NCBI GenBank assembly: GCA_039654915.1
Contig: CM077593.1
Coordinates: forward strand, 113,199,413-113,263,412
Length of the DNA stretch: 64,000 bases
Source: Aquilaria yunnanensis
Taxonomy: Eukaryota > Streptophyta > Magnoliopsida > Malvales > Thymelaeaceae
Direction: 5' to 3'
Below the pieces are notes generated by a model, which worked only from the letters and a program-made list of their open reading frames with translations, was not told where the DNA came from and searched no databases. Position numbers and translations under genes: made by a program. Below are positions 37,111 to 49,123 of the stretch, piece after piece. Position 1 is the first letter of the stretch, and each line of letters begins with the position of its first letter.

Positions 37111-38545
37111 GCAAAATTACCAAGACCACCCCCCAGAGGTTAGGTTGAACCTACACTTGTATCCCCCATTTTTCAAATAGCAACAGTTAGCTCTAACTCC
37201 ATTAATCACCGTTACCATGAAAAAAGGAAAATACCTGAATTTCCCCCCTTAACCTTCAATCATAGACACTTTACTTCTCAAGTTAAGAAAAACAAAACTT
37301 ATAAACAAAAAACGAAATCTAATATATCAAAAGAACAATAACTCAAACCCAAATCTAGCGAACCATAGGTTTTATCAATACCCACAAATCCAAAAATTAG
37401 GCTCTGTTTCTTCTCTGTTCAATCCTCCACTAGAAAATCCTCCATCGCCGTCCGCCCCTCTCTCTGATCTGCTCATCCTTCATCGCCTCTCTCTCCACCC
37501 TTCGCTCTCGCCTGGATCTCTTTCTGTCTCCCTTTCTCTCACACCGAGTTCCAACCTCCGACCGAAGAGGCACCGACCCCCCGACGCCTGCTTCGATCTC
37601 ACCACCCGCTCGATCGGAGCACGAAAGGGTGGCCACGCCTCGATCTCGTCCTTCGCTTGGGTTTGGTCGACTGAGTTGCGGTCAAATGTCGGTTCTCTTG
37701 GTTTGTCTCGCCTGGGAATTGAGCAGACACGAACATTCAAACGACGTAGAAATAAAATGGCGAGTGATTCAGAATCGAACTCGCAAGAAGCGAGTGAATC
37801 AGAATTGAAATCTGGGTTTAGGATTCCGGCCAAAACCCGACGGTGAATCGTGCACCAGACCACCGGCCTTTTAGACACTCTCGATCACTCCCGTCCAATG
37901 ATGCTGAAATGACAAGAAGCGAACAATCGAAGCTTCGCGAGCAGCCGGCCATCGTCCATCGGCGTCGGCTGCCATCCAGGGCAAGCTTCAGTCGCTGCTC
38001 TCGTTCCTCCGCTCGAGGATGACCTCTCCTGCTCAAATCCCTCACTCAACACCGCCATCGGCCACCGCTGCAATCAAGGGCAAGCCGTTGTGAAGAATGA
38101 AGCAAAAAGCTTGGTAATCTGATTTTTCATATGAGTGCGTCAACAGAGGATGGTGCTGGAAAAAAACTATAGAAGATGGTTAGATGTAAAAGTTTGGGGA
38201 GTAAAGTGGTCGACTGTTGCTTCGTTTCTTCGCTGTTTCTACTTTCCTCTCAATTTTGGAGAGCTTTTCTGGTATGGACTTTGAGACGTTCGAAGTAAAG
38301 CCGGAACATCGGAATGCAAACAGATATGGGGAAGAATACTGAGAGAAAGATTGTTAGATGTACAAGTTGGTGGGGAAGAAGTTTTAGGGAAGAAAGTTAG
38401 GAGGACAAAAGTAGATATTTTCTCTTTTTATTCATAATGGTGATTAACGGAGTTAGATTTTTAGAGGGATAACTGTAGATATTTGAAAAATGAGGGACAC
38501 AAGCGTAGGTTCGACCTAAATTAATGGGGTCCTAGTAATTTTTCC
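37111..38545. mobile_element. MULE-like TIR element with GC-rich interior
   Basis: The left end (GCAAAATTACCAAGACCACC) matches the reverse complement of the right end (GGAAAAATTACTAGGACCCC) over at least 120 bases. Both arms share CTTGT(A/G)TCCC, then ATTTTTCAAATA. The same terminal sequence occurs in the element at 53.8-55.2 kb, so they are one family. Target duplication is not resolvable because both flanks are A-rich. The interior (37430-38090) is GC-rich with open frames on the - strand. It may be captured host sequence; I do not recognise the donor. Confidence 0.75.
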
Positions 38546-40463
38546 AAAAAAAAACTCTTTCAAATAGGGAGGAATTGAGCCTGGCTATGGTACTTTTGAC
38601 GAAAAATCGACGCAAAATTGGTACTAAATTTATAGTAGCTACTGGTTCAATTCAAATGGGTCTACAAAGTCTAGTTGAGTTCGAAGATTAACTTCTAATA
38701 GAATTGGAGCTCTTCTTTTAACTTATACATTTGTTACAAAATTAAACATAAATTCAACTCTTACTTCAAGTAAAGTTTAATTGCTGTTGGAACGAGTAAA
38801 AGGCTCAAATCAAATTATTTTCTACTTAAATTGAAAATATATTTGGTAGAGGGAACTAAAATTGATGCCATCAACAGGTGTATATCTCATGGCAAAATTC
38901 TTCTCACATATTGAGAGCCACAACAAATTTTCTCATAAAAAAATCATGATTATTTTATTTATTACACCATAGAGGAGTGTATAAATAAATAATCTTGAAG
39001 GAGCATTTATAGATATTAAAATTTTATTAGATTAAAAAGATAAATTAAACTCAAATAAAGTGTATAGCTTATTTCAAAATTGATATCTAAAATGCAAAGG
39101 CCATTAAATTTGGAGATCACAGATTCAAGAAGTACAATTTTTAGAGAAAAAAAAAATACAAGTTAAGGCCCCAAATGAAGACTCGATGCTATTTGGGCCA
39201 GAACCTATTTTCCCTAAATGGTTTTAAAAAAAAAATTAAAACCCAGGAATGAGGAATGGCGCAACGCACACATGAATATAATTTCTAGAAGTTTCTAGAA
39301 AATTTTTAATCAACTATCTTTTTTAGAAAATTAAAATTAATAATTATTATTTTAATTATTTCTTAAGATAAATATAAGTTATAATTCACATATGGTTTTC
39401 TTAAACCAATCCACATCTTCTCTACACATATAAATAGCTGTCTTGGCTAAAAGTGAAGGAAAAAAAATAAAAAAATTGGAGAAGAAGCAGAACTAGTGAA
39501 AAGGAAAATTTTTCTACAAGAATCTCATTCCAACTCTTTAAGCTGATTAAGTACAAATCTAATCCAAGAAAGATCATATATTAGTTTTAGTGCTAGATTT
39601 GAAAAACATATAGAGAAATGTGAAGGACACCGGACAGTGCTGGATCAAGTTTAATTTTAGATTCGAAGGAAGTAGTGAAAAATGTAAAGAATTCATTTTT
39701 GTGCTACATTAAATCAATCTCCAAATAAAGCGGCGAGAAAGTAGTAGATGTTATTGGAAGCCTCCAAGTACAAGGAGTACGATGAAAAGTCTCAAATTGA
39801 AAAAAGCGGTAGAAATGTTGGTTCGTGTTCACGCAAAACAAATTTTGGATTTCGTACTTGTGAAGAAGCTATTCGTGTCTCCACAAAAACTTGATACATT
39901 AATTAATAGATTGTGCACATCAGAAGTACGCTAAAAAGTCAATTCCCCAAAATATTTGTTTCAAATTTCAGTTTGTAATTTGTGCTATAATTAATTTTAA
40001 AGTGTAATTTTTACACACAAGATTTGTATGTACACTTAATTAAATGATTGTATTTCTAGAAAGTATTTTTCAATTAATTGTAGTTTTTAAATATTCTTTA
40101 ATTACTTATATTTAAGTCATTTGTCTATATTTTATTTTACTTTTAAGGCACAAAACTTTACAAACAGTATAAAGGTTGAACTTAATGTATAGGCATGAAT
40201 TCAACTAAAAATAATCAATAAACAATATTCATGATAAACTATTATTCTTGTACTTGATCCCCCCACCTATTTCTCATCATCTTCTTATTATTGTTCTTCT
40301 CTGTGCTCTCTCTCGCCATTTTCTTCATCATCATCGTCATCTTCCCACTCTCTCTCTTTCTCGCCATCTTCTTTTTCTTTCCCTCTTCCTTAAACTTTTT
40401 TAAGAAAAAAGAAAATTTATAATAGTTAGCCATTAAAAAAAATTGTTGGTTACATTTTCCACT
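38546..40463. other. Intergenic DNA
   Basis: AT-rich. The tract 39.25-40.0 kb (CATATAAATAGC TATA-like motif at about 39430) has the look of a promoter or LTR fragment, but no boundaries, primer site or coding sequence could be found. Confidence 0.3.
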
Positions 40464-40717
40464 GCCTGCCATCGAAAATTCACGGTTGATTCTTTAAGGC
40501 CGACTTTTGGAAATTCTCCATTCACTTTTTTCGAATGGTAAACTTTCTCAAATTTGGTTTAGCGTTTCACTTTTCAATTTTCATTTGCCTGCCTGCCAGC
40601 GAACATTCACGGTTGATTCTTTACTGCCGACAGTTGGAAATTCTCCATTCACTTTTTTCCGAATGGTAAACTTTCTCAAATTTGGTTTAGCATTTCACTT
40701 TTCAATTTTCATTTGCC
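40464..40717. repeat. 127-bp tandem duplication
   Basis: The 40464-40590 block (GCCTGCCATCGAAAATTCAC) is repeated at 40591-40717 with a handful of substitutions and a one-base indel. Non-coding in both copies. Confidence 0.85.
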
Positions 40718-41087
40718 GCACAGCTTTTTTGTTTTTTCGATTATCCCGCGAAAAATTGTTGTGTCTTGAATTGTTATCCCGCAACATTTGTTTTTCTCTT
40801 TCGGTTATTTGATTTTAAATATCAAGTTTACGGCATAATGATAATTAATACAGTTTTTTCTGGCAATTTAATATAGTTTACTGTATTAAATCACGGTATT
40901 TCAAATTTGGTCTAATATACTTCACTTATTTGATTTAATAAATTCAAATGTTTTGAATTAAGTTATTTTTATTTATAGTCAAATTAATTTTTCTAAATTT
41001 GTTTTTGTTCCACTGGGATTAACATTTCTACACTACCCTTATTACTAACATTCCTGCCCTATTTTAGTGGCTATGGTAAATTCTGAA

Positions 41088-41475
41088 CTATAAACCCAAA
41101 ACCTTAAATTATAAACCCTAAACTCTAAATTCTAAACCCTAAATCCTAAATTATCAGCCCTAAACCTTAAGCACTAAACACTTAACTCTAAACCCTAAAC
41201 TTAAACCCAAAAACCTAAAACTCTAAACATCTACCCTAACTTAAACTCTAATCCTTAATCCTAATTGTAAACCATATACCTAACCCTAAATCCTAAACCC
41301 TAACTCTAATTAAAACCTTAACCTTTAACGTACATCCTAAACTCTAACCTTAAAACCCTAAAAACCCTAAACCTTAACACTTATGCCTATTCCTTACCCT
41401 AAACCTTAACACTTAATCTTATTCATAACCCTTATCCTAAACCGTAACAACTTAATCCTAACCCTTACTCTAAAC
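41088..41475. repeat. Degenerate interstitial telomere-like repeat (CCCTAAA)n
   Basis: About 390 bases are made of variants of CCCTAAA, with exact AAACCCTAAA units mixed with AACCCTAA, ACCTTAA and CTCTAAA forms, all in one orientation. CCCTAAA is the C-rich strand of the Arabidopsis-type telomere. The decay indicates an old interstitial tract rather than a chromosome end. Confidence 0.85.
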
Positions 41476-42870
41476 TTTAAGTTTCCTCTTTTATTACTTT
41501 CAATATTTAATAAGTCTTATATTTAGAGGCTTCCATATTTAGTAATTTTTAATTTTTTGTAATATTCGTATTTAATAAGTTTCATATGACTTTTATAATT
41601 AATAAGTTACATATTTTGGTTCTTCTAAAATAATTAATTTGATATTTATTAAGATTGATGATCCTAATAGCCAATTGTCAAAATTATAATACTAGTCCCT
41701 AAACTTTTAAGTATGGTGCAATAAGGTACTTAAATTTTGAAAATTTTCATTTTAGCTACCCATAATAATTACAACATGGGTCCCCAAAGTTATGAAATCT
41801 TTTGCATTTTCATTCAAAATTTTTAAAATTTTACAGTTTAGTCACTGATAATCCAATAGTGAACTGGAGTTTTATTTTGTTGCAATTTCACTACAAAAGT
41901 TGGATATGGTGGGAAATTTGTCAAAACATAATTAAAAAAAATTATGAATTTTTTTATTCAACATACTAAGAAAAAAAATTAAAGTAAATTAATTGCACAA
42001 AAAATAAGCTATTTAGTTTAAATTGTAACAAAAAATGTAAAAAAAAAATAAATCGATTAAGTAATTTTACCATATACACTAGTAACCCGAATAAATATGA
42101 CTGGTCAACCAGAGTTTGATCCGAACCCCAAATGGCTAGACCTAAAATTACCCGAGACTAAAATCGATTAGACCTATATTGAATTCAAACTCAAATAAAC
42201 TCGGCTTAGCTTGAACCCGAACTCAAACCCCGAATCAACCCGAAGTGAAATTACCCGGCCAATAAATCCTCGAGACTGAAATCAACCCAACCTATATTGA
42301 ATTCGAACACAAATAAACTCAGCTCAACTTGAACTAACCCCAAACTGGAAATTTGCCAATTTGAAATCAACTCGAACCCAAATGACCTAACTTGAATCCG
42401 CTTTAATACTAACCCAATTAAACACAACCTGAATGACTTGACCCAACCCACCCAATTGTCATTTCTACCATAGATTTTACAAGTTACAACAATCACCTGT
42501 TTGCAATGGATACTGTTGGAAGTCTTTTTCCAGCGAATGATTGACCGATGAACATTTCTACCATGGTGTGGACATTATAAAAATGCATATTTTCCCTTAT
42601 AGCGAATTAAAGTAAAAAAATTAAGAATAAATCCTAGTCGACTATGAAATGACTACATAGAGGTACATAAAAATATTTAGTGAACTCGATGTCCACTAAG
42701 CTTGAGGATGAGCTAATAAAAAATGAATGCAAACATGGAATACAAGGTATTGTCAATGACTCAATTATAAGAGAGCCGTCATTGTCAATGGTCAAGCTGC
42801 AAAAGGGTCGAAGTCAGTATCATAAACGGTAACATCAAAAAGAAGAGAAAGGACTAAATGTGTAATTTAT
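41476..42870. other. Intergenic DNA with a 118-bp-spaced direct repeat
   Basis: A 62-bp block at 42154-42215 (starts GAGACTAAAATCGATTAG) recurs at 42272-42333 with about 20 percent divergence. The area 42.08-42.47 kb is rich in CCCGAA or AACCCGA motifs, like the subterminal regions of the hAT elements in this window, so it may be a degraded hAT remnant. Confidence 0.4.
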
Positions 42871-43708
42871 GTGAAACTTATATCCTCCAGGCCTGGAGCG
42901 AATCTAGGCTGGTTACTGGGCCAAACTGGGCTGAGCTTGAGTGGGTCTGAGAAGCTTCAGGTTGGGGCATGTCGAGCACATGATCCAGACATCTCTCTTC
43001 ATTCAATTGTTGCCGCTCCATCAAACGGACGTCAGGGTAGCCTGGTTTTTTCTAATAAGTGAGTAATTATTTTGAGCTGATTTAGCATATCAAGATGTGT
43101 AGTTGCAGCTTAGGAATTAGTCCTTGTTGCTTTGGGGGATTAGAAATAGTCGATCATATATTGTCCTATCTATGTTTTGTATTGTTGAAGTAAGCTGAAT
43201 GATACCGAATCTTCAATCTCTATCTTCTTTCTTTTCTTCTTCCCCAGAAATTTATATTCTGCTTCTGCTTGCTCCCCTCTATTTCTTCTTCTTCCACTTC
43301 TGTTCAATCTTGATTTCTGCTTCTTTTCCCCTGATTTCTTGCTGTGGTTTATGAGTTGAGCAAAGCCACCTTAGATTTTGTGCTTTGTATCATGGGCTTT
43401 GCGGCGGATATACTGCTATTGGACCTATGGAGGTGACCGCGAGGCATGACAGCTGCAGCGAATGGCTGTGGACCTGTGATTGGAGGGACGTGAACTAGGT
43501 TTGCTTTGGGCTACTGAGGTTAACGGTCAAAGTTGGGCCGACGGGCCACCAACTGCGATAGCAGTGGCTGGGCAGTTCGTGCTTGATTGTGGTGAAGATG
43601 GCCCGGGGGTCTGAGCGCCACCGTCTAGACGTTTGGGGCGTTAGTTGCGTGAGAGCGAGAAATTAAGGACTAAATCTGCATTTTTTGGCTTTTCTCGTCC
43701 TGGATTGA
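42871..43708. other. Unrecognised GC-richer segment
   Basis: A 63-codon open frame at 42871-43062 (+) and a GC-rich stretch at 43390-43670 stand out from the AT-rich flanks, but neither shows a motif I know. The middle part (polypyrimidine tracts with CTTCTTC) resembles an LTR R/U5 region or a 5' leader. Could be a retroelement remnant or captured sequence. Confidence 0.25.
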
Positions 43709-44231
43709 CCTAAATACACAATTTACCCCTCAACTTTGTTTACTCAGACACTTAACCCCTTCAGTTATGAAACGGGACAGCTCAGTTTCCAAACTTTGTA
43801 AACAAAAACACATAACCCCTTTCATTTGATAGAAATATTTTTTTTGGTTTTCAAGATACTTATATGACAATAATATTGAATAAGGTGACGAAACTTGGTA
43901 TTTTAGCATATTACTGTTTGAGAGGATGTCTTATTCTACAATTTCGCATGCAAGAAATCAGAGAGTTTCTTCAGAAATTTGAATCATCCATAACATGCTA
44001 ATTAAAACCGCGGAAGAAGCTGAATTGTCAAACAGTAATTGCTAAAATACCAAATTCAACCTCCTTGTTTAATGTTATTGTCATTTAAACCCCAAAAAAA
44101 TGAAAAATAATATTTTCATCAGGGTTATGTGTCTCGGTTTATAAAATATGAGCGCTGAGTTGCCCTGAGTCATAGTTGAAGGGGTCAAGTGTCCGAGTTA
44201 GAAAAATTGGGGGGTGAATTGTAGATTTAGG
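43709..44231. mobile_element. Foldback-type TIR element
   Basis: Almost the whole 523 bp is an imperfect inverted repeat. The left arm (CCTAAATACACAATTTACCCC, then CAGACACTTAACCCCTTCA) pairs with the right arm (GGGGTGAATTGTAGATTTAGG) for about 250 bases around a short loop containing GAGTTTCTTCAG. Target duplication is not obvious. Transcripts would form a long hairpin. Confidence 0.75.
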
Positions 44232-45600
44232 CCATCTGCATTTGGCTAAGCTTTTTTAAATGATTATTTCGCTACTTATTTCAATTTTACTTTTTTTTTC
44301 CTGTTTGAAATCAATGCATATTTCGTGGCTTATTTTTAATTTTTAATTTTTTAAAATTAATGTCCCTAGAAAGTCAATAATTTGTTTTGCTATATTTTTT
44401 CTTTAAAAAATGTATTTCTATGAATTTTTTATGATTCAAATTAAAAAATAAATTAACCAAAAAAAATATCTTTTTACGAAAAATGTTTTAAAATGGTTTT
44501 TGAACTTCTGAATCATATTTTTTTCCTAAAAATACTTGCTTCTTAAAATGTTTCACAATATAGGATTGCAAAAATAACCACTTATGTAACAAATTCTGCC
44601 AAATATTTTCAATTTTTTTCACCTAAATTTCAAGATTCCAGCCCTCTTTTCAAACTATTTTAAGATTTTTTTGTCCTTACACCACAAGAGAATAGGTAAA
44701 ATACGATGCCTTACTGCAACGATTTTTTATGTCTCACAATGTAATTGTTGCAGAAATGTCACAAACAAAGTCAATAAACAGTCAATGGCGTGATATTATG
44801 ACTATTTTGTGATGATCCGCTTGTGATAATTTTAATATCGTCTCAATATCATTCGATAGAAAATGCGAGAAAATTAGGTGGGAAACATTGTTACAATTAT
44901 GCGACAATTTTATGAATCATAATAAAATCCTGGGAAAAGCATAGCAACTTCACTACACTAATTATTGTGACAATTTCATGTTTTCTAAGACTTTCCATGG
45001 TTGTTAGAAGGTAAAACCAACTAGGGGTGAAAGAAGTTGGCCCTAACCCGAAACCCGACCCGAAACCCGACCCTATTTTACGGGTTAGGGTCGGGTTGGA
45101 GATATGAATTAAGTGGATTCGGGTCAACCCGACCCGAACTGTTTTGCCAGATTTAAAATCGGGTTGGTTCGGTTATAACCCGAAACCGCCCGATTCAACC
45201 CGAAAAAGCCCAGCCCCTTAAGCCCAAAGTCCTACCCCTAAGCCCAAAGTGAGCCCATCCAATCCGGCAATCCCTAATTAGTTACGTTTTGCAGCTCTCC
45301 TCTGCTCGACAGACTGCTCCTAGGCTCCTAGCGCTCGCACAGGCGCACAGCGGCAGCAGCACCCAAACGAAATCGCGATTTGCGATTCAGGCTTCAGCAG
45401 CAGACCAGCAGTGAAATCGCGACGGCGCGATTGGATCAGCCGCCTACTAGCACGCTGCTCTTCATCTTCAGCTTGCCCACCATTAACGGTACTCTCTCGA
45501 TTCTCTCCTGTCCCTCCCTTCGGACCCGTCCCCTGTGAGCTTTACTGAAGGATTGGAATTTATTTAAAACCTAAAATCATTGGAGCAATCACTTTTACAG

Positions 45601-46556
45601 GCTATATTGATGGTCTTGGAGATGCTGTTGAACAGGGCGTTGTGATATGGCATACGGGTACTTGCCCACATTTTCAGAGTCCGGATTGTCTCCAGTCCAC
45701 TAGAGCCTAGAGGTTTTCAATGGTATAATTTCCATGTTAACTAAGTATTGAAGTAAAAAGAAACTTGTGAAAAAACAACATTGGCGTGCAATTATGCCAC
45801 TGCTAGCTAGATCCTCCAGTGCATGTAGTAGGGACTGCCTCTAGAATCTCTTTACATATTTTAAAACCACCTCAAGTTTCTAATTAGTAGGTTGTTATCC
45901 GTGCATCCATTTCAACCCTCAAATGCCATCAAATAGGCCAAGTTGCTCTTTTGCTGACCAGATATTATGAATCTTTTGAAATAATATCTTTATTAAGGAC
46001 ATATATTTGTAAGTGTACACCACTGAACTTGACCGACTTTGATCCTAGACGTTGTACGTTTTAATGAGTGTTTTTCAATACACATTGTATGGTAGGCCAG
46101 GGCCTTAATCATGATTGTGTGCTTTGTGCTTGTTTCCTAGCTGCAGTGCATCATGACCAATGTCATGCGCATATATATATATATATATGTACATCTTATT
46201 GGCTCTAGACTTATCCGCTGCAAATAAGCACCTGTGATTTATAAATCAGTGGACTTCCCTTATCCTTATACTTGGCCACTTAATCTGTTATAGCTTCATC
46301 AGCCAGTCCGCGAAGAGCTTTCGTGAAGAGACTTCTGATTATAACCAGAAGAATCTTCTGGACCCACTTGTAAGATGTTTTAACTAACTTAAAGGTGTTT
46401 GTGCTGGTTGAATGCTTAAAATCAGTGGTGGAGACTGACTTTAATGCTGTGGGTGATCCTTTTGTTTTTGCAGGTGCTCTTACAGGAAAATATACACCTG
46501 AAAATCCACCAAAAGGCCCTTGAGGCAGAATTTACACTCCAGAGTTTTTGACTAAG
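45601..46556 (+). pseudogene. Captured aldo-keto reductase gene fragment inside the hAT element
   Basis: Two exon-like pieces of one host gene lie between the transposon end and the transposase. Piece 1 (45601-45645), directly after TTTTACAG, reads YIDGLGDAVEQGV. Piece 2 (46474-46556), between TTTTTGCAG and GTAATG, reads ALTGKYTPENPPKGP, then a stop, then GRIYTPEFLTK. These match, in order, the conserved blocks of plant NADP-dependent aldo-keto reductases of the At1g06690/perakine-reductase-like type. In that family the second block reads GPRGRIYT, so TGA at 46521-46523 replaces an Arg codon. The exons expected between the pieces were not found, and piece 1 diverges after GV. Retained splice sites show capture from genomic DNA, not from mRNA. 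Confidence 0.85.
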
Positions 46557-46860
46557 GTAATGCCTCAGAACTCCGAAGGGTTAAATTCTGAACTACTCTT
46601 ATCCTTTCTATGTACTAAGATAGGATGGGCAGCAGCGCAGGAATTTTCTACAAGGGGCTGATATTTCTTGGCAGTAGGGCTGCTGTCAGTTATTTTCTTT
46701 TTTTTGAGCTGTTGAAACGATAGACTTGTTTTGCATTGCTGTATGTTTACAGAGGTGGTGGTGGAAAGAAAATATGTTTGCTGTCAGTATGTTTGCTGCA
46801 TTGCTGGAAAGACTTGTTTTGCATTGCTGTATTACAATAACATGTCCCTTTTATTTACAG

Positions 46861-49123
46861 ATGGCAAGTAATGATAGTGGGGAAGATGTTGATGTTGATG
46901 GTGGTGACGGAACAAGCATGGACATGGCCCAAACGCGAACTTCTACTACTGCTGAAACTGTTGGCAAAGATGATGTTAGTGAGCCAAGCAAAAAGAAGAT
47001 GAAGTCGAGTGGGAGTGGGGGTGGTAAGAGAGCTGATTATTGGGCTCACTTCAAGTTTGTTGAAGGCAGCAACCAAAAGAAATGTGAGTGCATCCATTGT
47101 GGTTTTGTTTATAGTTGTGATGGTAAAAAGCATGGCACCACTAATTTGAAAAATCACATTGAGTTTAAGTGCAAGGGAATTGAAAGGAAAAATCAAGCAA
47201 CTATTAATTTGTCAAAAGGAATTGGTGGGGATGCTGTCTTGAGTAATTGGAGATTTGATTTGGATGCTTGTAGGAAAGCCTTAGCTTATATGGTTATAAT
47301 GGATGAACTTCCTTTCCGATTTGTTGAGGGAGAGGGTTTTAGAAGGTTCTGCAATGTTATCCAACCTAGGCTTCAAATACCATCCAGGATAACTGTTGCA
47401 AAAGATTGTTATCAAGTCTTTGTTGATGAAAGAGAGAAACTGAAGAAGTTTTTAGTGTCCAATTCTAAATGTGTGTCCATAACTATTGACACATGGACTT
47501 CAATTCAAAGAATTAACTACATGTGTGTAACTGCTCATTTCATCGATAATGAATGGACATTGCAAAAAAGAATCTTGAACTTCTGCCCAATTTCTGGACA
47601 TAAGGGTGAAACAATTGGGAAGGCAATTGAAAAAGCCTTAGGTAGTTGGGGCATTGAGAATTTGATGACTATCACCGTAGATAATGCAAGTTCCAATGAT
47701 ACAGCTATTGTCTATTTGAAGAGGAAAATGATGAACAGTCCTAGGTTGAGAAGTATTCAAAATGGGAACTATCTTCATATGAGGTGTGTGGCTCATATAA
47801 TAAACTTGGTTGTGAATGATGGACTTAAGCTAGCTTCTGATTCTATTATTCGTGTCCGCAATGCTGTGAGATATATTAGGCAATCTCCAGCACGGTTGTT
47901 GAAGTTCAAGATTTGTATTGAGGATGAGAAAATTCAGTTCAAGAATTCACTTTGTCTTGATGTCCCAACTAGATGGAATTCAACATATTTGATGGTTGAA
48001 ACAGCCTTGAAATTTGAAAGGGCATTTGTTGCATATGAGGATCACGATCCTTTTTATGTTCGTGAACTTTTAGACGGTGAAGGTTTAGGGAAACCTGAGA
48101 AAGAGGATTGAGACAAAGTAAAACATGTTACTCAGTTGCTTAAAGCCTTTTATGATCTTACTTTACGTGTCTCTGGTTCTCTTTATGTCACTGCAAATAC
48201 TTACTTCCATGAGATTTCTTCTGTTGATATCTTGTTACGTGACTGGGCTGGGACTTCACATAATGATAAGAGCTTTTCTGATATGGCTTTGAAAATGAAG
48301 GAGAAATGTGATAAATATTGGGGTAATCCTGAAAAGATTAATATGATGATCTTTTTTGCTGTTGTGCTTGACCCACAATATAAAATGGAGTACTTGGATT
48401 TTGTGGTGGGAAAGATGTATCCCAAGCCTGTGGCAGATAAACTCATTGCAAAGGTGAAAGTGGGCCTAAAAGAATTGTTTACTGAGTACAAGTCAATGTA
48501 CTCAACTCAGAGTGACCATTCAAGTAGAAAGGAACAAATTGGGAGTTCAGATGCCAGTGCCAGTGCTAGTGTTATAGATTTGGATGACCATCCAATGAGT
48601 TCATCAAGTGCAGCCCTAGTTCATCAGTGGAAGCAAATGAAAGCCATTAGTGGTATTGAGGCTAAAAGTGAGTTAGATAAATATCTGGATGAGAATTGCG
48701 AAGATGGAAATGAGAGCTTCAGTGTTCTTACTTGGTGGAGGGTCAATAGCCCTAGGTTTCCCATACTTTCATTGATTGCCCGTGATATTTTGGCTATTCC
48801 CGTGTCTACTGTTGCATCTGAATCAGCTTTTAGTACCGGAGGTCGAGTACTTGATCCTTTTAGGAGTTCATTGTCCCCAAAAATAGTAGAGGCGCTTATT
48901 TGTACACAGGACTGGATGAGAGCTGCATTGAGGAAAGAACCTATTAATATTGAAGAACAATTGGTTGAAATTGAAAAGCTCGATCAAGGTAAACTTTATT
49001 TTATTTTTTATGATATTAATATGCAACATTTTGATTTATAAGTGCCTAATTTTTTTTATTTCATTTTTTTTCCAAGAATTGGAGTCCATTCCATCCGCAC
49101 CACCTATTGTTGACATTGCTTGA
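46861..49123 (+). pseudogene. hAT transposase (BED zinc finger, RNase H-like core, dimerisation domain), one in-frame stop
   Basis: Enzyme that cuts and pastes hAT elements by binding terminal and subterminal repeats. Coding parts are 46861-48988 and 49077-49123 (donor GTAAAC, acceptor CCAAG), 725 codons including the stop, a normal length for the family. The start is the ATG directly after TTTACAG, so an intron ends in the 5' leader. Residues 56-105 form the BED finger (C77, C80, H99, C104 among the ligands). TIDTWTS (Asp210) and TVDNASSND (Asp274) belong to the catalytic core. The C-terminus has the hAT dimerisation region (about 603-688: LTWWRVNSPRFPILS, STVASESAFSTGGRVLD). The only visible defect is TGA at 48109-48111 (codon 417). 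Frame is otherwise continuous, so the stop is a single-base change or is read through. The related fragment at 63.2 kb has TGG there. Confidence 0.92.

Noticed and set aside
37430..38073. Several overlapping - strand open frames
   Set aside because: They lie inside the MULE-like element, are GC-driven, overlap each other in different frames and show no recognisable domain.
40242..40472. Lys/Met-rich - strand open frame
   Set aside because: It is a translation of CTTCTT/CATCAT pyrimidine-rich low-complexity sequence, with no similarity recognised.
46726..46860. Upstream extension of the hAT transposase frame
   Set aside because: The ATG at 46861 follows a TTTACAG acceptor directly and is followed by the usual acidic, Ser-rich leader before the BED finger. 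The upstream frame is probably intronic.
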